From the NCBI GenBank assembly GCA_964487925.1, contig CAZASZ010000062.1, positions 1 to 11,893 on the forward strand: 11,893 nt of DNA. The letters run 5' to 3'. Position numbers and translations under genes: made by a program. Shown here piece after piece: positions 6,651 to 11,893 of the stretch. Below the pieces are notes generated by a model. The model was not told where the DNA came from and made no database searches. It worked only from the letters and a program-made list of their open reading frames with translations. This DNA comes from RI-283 sp964487925 (GTDB lineage: Bacteria > Pseudomonadota > Gammaproteobacteria > SZUA-140). Position 1 is the first letter of the stretch. Every line of letters starts with the position of its first letter.

Positions 6651-6731
6651 ATGAAATCTTATCGACCGATCACACAAATTTTGGAGCCATCCGGTCTCTC
6701 GGACAAACGTCATAACGCCAAGCAATCATGA
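6651..6731 (+). CDS. Possible 26-residue leader ORF coupled to the ypjD-like gene
   Basis: ATG at 6651 opens a 26-codon frame (MKSYRPITQILEPSGLSDKR, then HNAKQS) that ends in TGA at 6729-6731, overlapping the ATG of the next gene as ATGA. The downstream gene has no visible Shine-Dalgarno of its own (CAAGCAATC precedes the ATG), so coupling through this ORF would explain its translation. AGAG lies 3 nt before the small ORF's ATG, too close to be a good site. There is no membrane segment or known motif. It may be chance; the same frame is open upstream to 6546 without a better start. Confidence 0.22.
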   Translation: MKSYRPITQILEPSGLSDKRHNAKQS

Positions 6732-7528
6732 ACCTTCTCAATATCATAACGATTTCAGCCTATATTCTAGCCGGCACACTGCTGAGCGTCCGTTTGGTAC
6801 GCTACACCATGGAAGAGCCGGGCCGAAAGTTGCACATCCTGGTGACGTCCACGCTGGCGGTCGCCGGACATGCCTTCATCCTTTACCAGCAAATGAACCC
6901 GGCCAGCGGATTCAATCTCGGCTTCTTCAACGCCGTCTCGCTCATTTCCTGGGTCATCGCGCTGCTACTCGTGCTGGCCGCCCTGTTTAAGCCAGTCGAG
7001 AATTTAGGCATCGCGGTCTTCCCTCTCGCCGCCATCGCACTTCTTATGGATCATTTCTTTCAAAGTGCCCACATCCTGCCTCATTCCGAAACCGGGGTCG
7101 AGCTGCATGTCGTCATCTCTGTCACGGCCTACAGCCTCCTGAGCCTGGCCGCCGTCCAAGCCATTCTCATGGCCATTCAGGATCGCCAACTGCACAATCA
7201 GCGTCCAGGTGGATTCATACGGGCGCTGCCGCCTTTACAGACCATGGAAAGCCTATTGTTCCAAATGATCACGCTGGGCTTCTTTCTACAATCGTTGGCG
7301 CTGGTCAGCGGATTTATGTATACCGAAGACCTATTCGCCCAGCATCTGGCCCATAAGACCATCCTGTCCATCGTCGCCTGGCTGGTCTATGCCACGCTAC
7401 TTTGGGGGCGCTGGCGTCACGGCTGGCGCGGCAAAATAGCCATCCGTTGGACGATGTGGGGATTCATCAGCCTGTTACTAGCCTACTTCGGTAGCAAGAT
7501 GGTCCTCGAACTCATCCTGCAAAAGTAG
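6728..7528 (+). CDS. ypjD: YpjD/CcsA-like inner-membrane protein
   Basis: This 266-residue polytopic membrane protein has about eight hydrophobic segments (roughly 4-22, 36-53, 66-87, 91-109, 126-150, 177-196, 208-227 and 240-262). It belongs to the CcsA/CcmC-like (CytC_asm) family. Histidines in or near membrane segments (His36, His48, His127, His210) fit haem-handling proteins. The tryptophan-rich WWD haem-binding loop of true CcsA/CcmC is absent, which points to the YpjD subgroup rather than a cytochrome c synthase. Gene order supports this: in E. coli ypjD stands divergent from ffh and beside the CorB-type gene yfjD. Precise function of the subgroup is unknown. The next gene follows after 39 bp on the same strand, so the two are probably co-transcribed. 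The ATG has no visible Shine-Dalgarno and overlaps a short upstream frame. Confidence 0.88.
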   Translation: MNLLNIITISAYILAGTLLSVRLVRYTMEEPGRKLHILVTSTLAVAGHAFILYQQMNPASGFNLGFFNAVSLISWVIALLLVLAALFKPVENLGIAVFPLAAIALLMDHFFQSAHILPHSETGVELHVVISVTAYSLLSLAAVQAILMAIQDRQLHNQRPGGFIRALPPLQTMESLLFQMITLGFFLQSLALVSGFMYTEDLFAQHLAHKTILSIVAWLVYATLLWGRWRHGWRGKIAIRWTMWGFISLLLAYFGSKMVLELILQK

Positions 7529-7567
7529 CTCCACGAACCGAAACCACGGACGCAAGCATCCACGCAG

Positions 7568-8869
7568 ATGGATACCACATCAATACCGATCCTCTCTGGA
7601 CTACTAGTCCTGCTGATCCTGCTCTCGGCGTTCTTCTCGGCCACGGAAACGGCCATGATGCGACTCAACCGACATCGCCTAAAACACCAAGTAGACCTGG
7701 GCAACCGCCACGCGCAGCTGGCTCAGCAACTGCTGGAGCGCCCTGATCGCCTGATCGGAATCATCCTGTTGGGCAATAACTTCGTCAACATACTGGCATC
7801 CTCGGTCTCGACCATCATCGCCCTACGCACCTTCGGGGAGGCTTGGATCGCGGCCTCGGCGGGCCTACTGACCTTGGTGATCCTGATTTTCGCGGAGGTC
7901 ACGCCGAAGACTGCGGCTGCGCTCCACCCCGAGCGCATCGCCTTCCCCGCCGTGTATATCATCACGCCGCTGCTGACCGCATGCTACCCGCTGGTCTGGA
8001 TCATTAACGTTATTGCCAACGGCATCCTGCACACCCTAGGCATGTCTAAAGAGGACTCGGTAGCCCACCAACTCGGCAGCGACGAACTCCGCATCGTCGT
8101 CAACGAGGCCGGCGATCTGATTCCCGACAAGCATCAGCAGATGCTTCTGAGCATCCTCGATCTGGAGAAAGCACGCATTGAGGACATCATGATCCCGCGC
8201 AACGAGATTGTCGGTATCAACATAAACCAGGACATCGGGGAAATTGCGGCCTTTGTCAAACACTGCCCCTACACTCGGGTACCGCTGTATCGCGACAATA
8301 TCAACAACGTGGTGGCCATGTTGCACGCCCGCAACGTGATCCCGCTGATGACGCGGGACGAACTGACGTGCAAAGACCTCATTGCGGCCGCCGACGAGCC
8401 CTATTTCGTGCCCGAGGGGACACCCCTGAACACCCAGCTCCTTAATTTCCAGAACCATAAACACCGTATCGGACTGGTCGTGGACGAATATGGCGATATT
8501 GAAGGCTTGATTACTTTGGAGGACATCCTGGAGGAGATCATAGGGGAATTCACGACTGACGTTTCATCCACGATCACCGATATCCACCCCCAAGACGATG
8601 GCAGCCATCTGGTCGACGGTAGCGCCAGTCTGCGGGCCATGAACCGAATCATGAACTGGGATCTGCCGACCGAGGGCCCCAACACCCTGAGCGGACTCAT
8701 TATCGAATATCTCGAGACGATCCCCCAGACCGGCACGTGCATGCGGATCGCAGGCTATACGATGGAGGTCATTCAGGTCGGTGAAAACATGGTCAAGAAC
8801 GTCCGTGTGACGCCACCCGAGGTGCCGACCACCTTGGATGAAATAGCCCCGAAAACTGTCGAACCCTGA
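7568..8869 (+). CDS. corB: CorB/HlyC-CorC family membrane protein (CNNM/DUF21 + CBS pair)
   Basis: The 433-residue product has the full three-part family layout. An N-terminal DUF21/CNNM membrane domain (about 1-160) shows FFSATETAMMRLNRHRL at 22-38, LLGNNFVNI at 67-75 and FAEVTPKT at 108-115. A cytoplasmic CBS pair (about 203-330) starts at MIPRNEIVGI and ends in DEYGDIEGLITLEDILEEII at 306-325. A CorC_HlyC domain (about 338-415) follows. Homologues are linked to Mg2+/Co2+ transport: E. coli CorB supports CorA-dependent efflux, and archaeal and bacterial CNNM proteins move Mg2+ with ATP-Mg bound at the CBS pair. Direct transport here is inferred. It follows the ypjD-like gene by 39 bp, matching E. 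coli order. The Shine-Dalgarno is weak. The 134-bp gap after its stop separates it from the exporter genes. Confidence 0.93.
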   Translation: MDTTSIPILSGLLVLLILLSAFFSATETAMMRLNRHRLKHQVDLGNRHAQLAQQLLERPDRLIGIILLGNNFVNILASSVSTIIALRTFGEAWIAASAGLLTLVILIFAEVTPKTAAALHPERIAFPAVYIITPLLTACYPLVWIINVIANGILHTLGMSKEDSVAHQLGSDELRIVVNEAGDLIPDKHQQMLLSILDLEKARIEDIMIPRNEIVGININQDIGEIAAFVKHCPYTRVPLYRDNINNVVAMLHARNVIPLMTRDELTCKDLIAAADEPYFVPEGTPLNTQLLNFQNHKHRIGLVVDEYGDIEGLITLEDILEEIIGEFTTDVSSTITDIHPQDDGSHLVDGSASLRAMNRIMNWDLPTEGPNTLSGLIIEYLETIPQTGTCMRIAGYTMEVIQVGENMVKNVRVTPPEVPTTLDEIAPKTVEP

Positions 8870-8879
8870 CCAAAGCTCG

Positions 8880-8891
8880 CGAGGCGCCTCG
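8880..8891. repeat. 12-bp perfect palindrome after corB
   Basis: CGAGGCGCCTCG reads the same on both strands and begins 11 nt after the corB stop codon. It could fold into a short GC stem in the transcript, but there is no U-run after it, so it is not a canonical intrinsic terminator. A protein-binding site is equally possible. Confidence 0.4.
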
Positions 8892-8991
8892 GCGGTAATA
8901 CCCGACGAGACTCATTCACGCCATGGAAATACCCCAGGAAACCCCCTAAGAACGGTGTATTATTAGTGGGTAGCCTACAGCCAAGCGGCAA

Positions 8992-8996
8992 AAGGA
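8992..8996 (+). promoter_or_regulatory. Shine-Dalgarno of the exporter operon
   Basis: AAGGA stands 7 nt before the ATG at 9004 and fixes that start for the adaptor gene. Upstream, TATTAT at 8958-8963 is a fair -10 candidate, but no matching -35 is seen at 16-18 bp. Confidence 0.65.
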
Positions 8997-9003
8997 CACC
9001 TTC

Positions 9004-10164
9004 ATGAAACGAATGCTGGTTCGCATCCTCATCCTGACATTTCTCGGGGTCGGTATCTGGGCCCTGATTCGATACGAGTCTCGACCTCAGCCCATTCCGG
9101 CTGTCATCACCAAGATCGAGAATGGGACGGTTGAAGCAACCGTATCCAACACCCGTGCCGGGACGATCAAGGCCTGTCGGCGGGCCGGAGTGTCTCCGAT
9201 GATAGGTGGACAGATCGCGAAACTCCATGTCCATAAGGGCGATCATGTCGAGTCCGGTCAACTCCTGACCACCCTCTGGAACGATGACCTCGTCGGTCAA
9301 CTTGCGCTTGCCAAAGAGGAGACCAAGGCCAGTCGCTCGGCGGCCGAACAGACCTGCCTGCTGGCCGCCAATGCGAGCCGGGATGCGGTTCGCACCGATC
9401 AATTGCGCAAGGAGAAGCAGGTCTCCGCCCAGGCCGCAGAGACCGCGCGCGCGCAAGCGGATGCCCAGCAGGCGGCCTGCCAGGCCGCCAAGGCCAGGAC
9501 CGATGTCGCCCAAGCCCAGCAGAACGTCGCCAAGGTCAATGTCGAACGCACCCTGCTACGCGCCCCGTTCTCCGGAACGGTGGCGGAGATCAATGGCGAG
9601 GAAGGCGAATTCGTGACCCCGTCGCCGACCGGCGTCGCGACCTTGCCGGCCATCGACCTCGTCGACACGCGTTGTCTGTATGTCTCGGCCCCGATCGACG
9701 AGGTCGACGCGCCGCGAGTCCACATCGGCATGGAGACCCGCGTCCACCTCGACGCATTCGGCGACGCCTTGTTTCCTGGACACGTGCGGCGGATCGCGCC
9801 CTATATCCAGGAACTCGAGAAACAGGCCCGCACGGTCGAGATTGACGTGGACTTCGAGAAAGATGCGGATGTCAGTCGCGTCCTCCCCGGTTACAGCGCC
9901 GACACCGAGATCGTCCTCGCCAAGCACGACCATGTCCTGCGCATACCGACCGAGGCCGTGCTCGAGGGTAATGCCGTCATGGTCGTAGGTCCCGACGACA
10001 TGCTGTCGCAGCGGCAGTTCACTCCAGGAATCTCCAACTGGCACTATACCGAGGCCATCTCCGGGCTGGTCGCGGGCGAACGGATCGTGACCTCCATCGA
10101 TCGCAAGGGTATCACCGACGGGGCCACCGTAACGGCTGACAACTCGAATACAACAGGCAAATGA
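9004..10164 (+). CDS. Periplasmic adaptor of a MacAB-like exporter (HlyD/MacA family)
   Basis: The 386-residue membrane-fusion protein should link the inner-membrane ABC transporter encoded downstream to an outer-membrane channel. An N-terminal anchor (about 4-22) follows basic MKR. Then come the first barrel/lipoyl half (TVEATVSNTRAGTIKACR, then VSPMIGGQIAKLHVHKGD, about 42-80), an Ala/Gln-rich coiled-coil hairpin (about 95-182, tip near 138), the second lipoyl half (LLRAPFSGTVAEINGEEGEF, about 184-203), a barrel domain (CLYVSAPIDEVDAP, about 224-300) and a membrane-proximal C-terminal domain (to about 378). There are four cysteines (58, 118, 159, 224), unusual for a periplasmic adaptor; 118 and 159 face each other across the hairpin. 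The start has a good AAGGA site. The stop overlaps the ATPase gene as ATGA. The substrate is unknown, and no outer-membrane TolC-like gene is in the window. Confidence 0.92.
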   Translation: MKRMLVRILILTFLGVGIWALIRYESRPQPIPAVITKIENGTVEATVSNTRAGTIKACRRAGVSPMIGGQIAKLHVHKGDHVESGQLLTTLWNDDLVGQLALAKEETKASRSAAEQTCLLAANASRDAVRTDQLRKEKQVSAQAAETARAQADAQQAACQAAKARTDVAQAQQNVAKVNVERTLLRAPFSGTVAEINGEEGEFVTPSPTGVATLPAIDLVDTRCLYVSAPIDEVDAPRVHIGMETRVHLDAFGDALFPGHVRRIAPYIQELEKQARTVEIDVDFEKDADVSRVLPGYSADTEIVLAKHDHVLRIPTEAVLEGNAVMVVGPDDMLSQRQFTPGISNWHYTEAISGLVAGERIVTSIDRKGITDGATVTADNSNTTGK

Positions 10165-10847
10165 TCTCGCTCACCCAGGTTCAACGCGCCTACCACGTCG
10201 GCAACCAATCGGTTTATGCCCTGAACAATATCGATCTCATGATCGAGCAAGGCACCTATGTCTCGATCATGGGACCGTCCGGCTCAGGCAAGTCGACTCT
10301 GCTCAACATCATCGGCCTGCTTGATCGCCCAGACCAGGGCCAATACCTGCTTGACGACCAGGACGTTACCACCCTGAACGACGACCAGCAGGCTCACGTC
10401 CGTCAGCGGACGATGGGCTTCGTCTTTCAGTTTTTCCATTTAATCCCCCGCCTTTCCGCAGCGGATAATATCGCCCTGCCCCTGGTGCTAGCCGGCGTCC
10501 CCGCCGCCGAGCGCCGGACGCGCGTGAATGCAGCGCTCGACGATATGGGACTTACTGATCGCGCTCAACATCGCCCCGAGGAACTCAGCGGCGGACAACG
10601 GCAACGCGTCGCGATCGCCCGCGCCGTCATCATGGAACCCACCATACTCCTAGCTGACGAACCCACCGGCAACCTTGACCGACATACCGGTCAGGAGGTC
10701 ATCAGTCTGCTCGAAGAACTGCATGCATCCGGTCTGACCCTGCTGGTCGTGACCCATGACCCCGCGCTCGGTGGTCGCGCGGCTCGACAGCTGCGCATGG
10801 AGGACGGCCGCATCATCTCGGATAGAGTGCAGCAAACGGGCACATGA
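10161..10847 (+). CDS. ABC transporter ATP-binding protein (MacB/LolD type)
   Basis: This 228-residue nucleotide-binding subunit powers the adjacent permease. All ATPase motifs are intact: Walker A GPSGSGKST at 38-46, Q-loop FVFQFFHLIPRLSAADNIAL with Gln90, signature LSGGQRQRVAIARA at 142-155, Walker B and D-loop ILLADEPTGNLD at 162-173, and the switch His199 in VVTHD. The FHLIPRLSAADNI and DEPTGNLD wording is that of the MacB/LolD/FtsE mechanotransmission class rather than importers. The ATPase is a separate polypeptide here, unlike the fused E. coli MacB. It overlaps the adaptor by 4 nt upstream and the permease by 4 nt downstream (ATGA at both junctions), so synthesis of the three subunits is probably coupled. 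Only a weak CAGG site precedes its start. Confidence 0.95.
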   Translation: MISLTQVQRAYHVGNQSVYALNNIDLMIEQGTYVSIMGPSGSGKSTLLNIIGLLDRPDQGQYLLDDQDVTTLNDDQQAHVRQRTMGFVFQFFHLIPRLSAADNIALPLVLAGVPAAERRTRVNAALDDMGLTDRAQHRPEELSGGQRQRVAIARAVIMEPTILLADEPTGNLDRHTGQEVISLLEELHASGLTLLVVTHDPALGGRAARQLRMEDGRIISDRVQQTGT

Positions 10848-11893
10848 ACACCAGAGACAGCCTAGCCTTTGCCGGTCAAGCCCTGAGCGGCAACCGCCTG
10901 CGCACCGCGCTGATCCTGCTCGCCATGGCTATTGGCGTGGCCTCGGTGGTTGTCTTGAACTCGCTCGGCGACGCGGCACGACGTTACGTTATCGGTGAGT
11001 TTTCGGCGCTCGGCACCCATCTCGTCATCGTCTTGCCCGGACGTTCCGAGACTGCTGGCGCAAGCCCCAGCATGTTTCTGGGCGAGACCAGTCGCGACCT
11101 GACCATTGCCGACGCCATGTCGTTGACACGCCTGCCCGGCGTGAGCCGGATGGCGCCAATCAACGTGGGCGCAACCCCGGTGGCCTGGCACGGACGCAGC
11201 CGGGACATTATCCTGCTTGGTACCACACCACCCTTTCTGGGGATTCGCGGTTTCCATATGGAGAGGGGCCGTTTCCTGCCCGAGACCTCCGCCGAACGGG
11301 CAACCGCGGTTTGCGTCATCGGCAAGCAGATCAAGCGCGAGCTCTTTGGTCCCGAACCCGCCTTGGGCGAATGGCTGAGGATCGCAGACCGGCGCTTTCG
11401 GATCATCGGTATCCTGGCCTCCGAGGGCACCTCACTAGGGCAGGACACCGATGAACTGGTCATTATTCCCGTGGCCGCGGCCCAGGCTATCTTCAATACC
11501 CAGTCACTATTCCGCATTCTTATCGACGTGCGCACTCAGGAGCAAATCCCAAAGGCGATATCGGCCATTGAAAATCGAATAAGGATGCGCCACCAAGGCG
11601 ATCTGGATGTGACCGTCGTGACTCAGGATGCCGTCATCAACACCTTCAACAAGATATTAAGCACGTTGACACTGGCCGTGACCGGGATCGCGGGAATCAG
11701 CCTGATCGTGGCCGGCGTCCTCGTCATGAACGTCATGTTGGTATCCGTATCGCAACGCACCACCGAAATTGGCCTGCTCAAAGCCATAGGAGCGACCCGG
11801 CCACAGATCTTAGGGCTCTTTCTGACAGAATCAGCACTGCTAGCCATCCTAGGGGCCGTGTTGGGACTCATCATCGGATATGCCGGGAACCAA
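10844..11893 (+). CDS. ABC transporter permease, MacB/FtsX family (3' end outside window)
   Basis: An open frame from ATG 10844 runs through the window edge (350 codons, no stop). The N-terminus (NRLRTALILLAMAIGVASVV) holds TM1 at about 21-41. A periplasmic MacB_PCD-like domain follows (about 42-265), with VIVLPGR near 61-67, RGRFLP at 141-146, VIGKQIKRELFG at 158-169 and FRIIGILASEGT at 185-196. The FtsX domain begins with TM2 (about 270-300), then the coupling segment SQRTTEIGLLKAIGATRPQI at 303-322 and TM3 (about 325-347). TM4 and the C-terminus, about 50 residues, are missing because of the window end, not because of a lesion. The start overlaps the ATPase stop as ATGA. With the ATPase and adaptor this makes a three-gene MacAB-like tripartite exporter whose cargo (lipid, peptide, siderophore or drug) cannot be told from sequence. 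Confidence 0.93.
   Translation, partial: MNTRDSLAFAGQALSGNRLRTALILLAMAIGVASVVVLNSLGDAARRYVIGEFSALGTHLVIVLPGRSETAGASPSMFLGETSRDLTIADAMSLTRLPGVSRMAPINVGATPVAWHGRSRDIILLGTTPPFLGIRGFHMERGRFLPETSAERATAVCVIGKQIKRELFGPEPALGEWLRIADRRFRIIGILASEGTSLGQDTDELVIIPVAAAQAIFNTQSLFRILIDVRTQEQIPKAISAIENRIRMRHQGDLDVTVVTQDAVINTFNKILSTLTLAVTGIAGISLIVAGVLVMNVMLVSVSQRTTEIGLLKAIGATRPQILGLFLTESALLAILGAVLGLIIGYAGNQ

Noticed and set aside
8773..9513. Minus-strand 246-codon open frame across the corB-adaptor junction
   Set aside because: It overlaps the ends of two well-supported genes and their gap; its Gly/Leu-rich text is the complement of their coding sequence.

Overview
The window reads as chromosomal DNA of a gammaproteobacterium. 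The ffh - ypjD-like - corB-like block is the arrangement known from E. coli and relatives. A PEP-CTERM/XrtA-type secretion ATPase and a MacAB-like exporter with cysteine-rich adaptor fit an environmental lineage such as Chromatiales, but that last step is inference. Genes are densely packed with short SD-type or overlapping starts. No tRNA, rRNA, CRISPR array, insertion sequence or phage gene is visible.

Left part, minus strand (positions 1-4172). From right to left this holds an XrtA/PEP-CTERM-type AAA ATPase, a 400-bp gap, then trpG-trpD-trpC with 4-nt start/stop overlaps, then the first 38 codons of a lipoprotein gene that runs off the left edge. The gap contains a probable trp promoter and, on the plus strand, a decayed fragment of a circularly permuted ATP-grasp (DUF404/COG2308-type) gene whose recognisable homology ends at the stop codon of the ATPase gene. 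This looks like an old rearrangement breakpoint. trpE is not beside trpG, and rpsP-rimM-trmD is not downstream of ffh.

Middle part (4237-8869). ffh (SRP GTPase) and a class II cyclic-nucleotide-phosphodiesterase-like metallo-beta-lactamase gene lie on the minus strand. They diverge from a plus-strand pair: a YpjD/CcsA-like membrane protein and a CorB/HlyC-CorC-type membrane protein (DUF21 + CBS pair + CorC_HlyC). The divergent gap carries two abutting inverted repeats just in front of the hydrolase start, and a small ORF whose stop overlaps the ypjD start.

Right part (9004-11893, plus strand). A three-gene, translationally overlapping exporter operon encodes a periplasmic adaptor (MacA/HlyD type), a MacB/LolD-type ATPase and a MacB/FtsX-type permease cut by the window end. 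The adaptor has two cysteines placed symmetrically about the tip of its coiled-coil hairpin, which suggests a disulfide staple.

Most of the window is ordinary housekeeping. The items most worth a second look are the ATP-grasp gene debris between the ATPase and trpG, the orphan XrtA ATPase, and the cysteine pattern of the adaptor. I did not find convincing evidence for a wholly new system.
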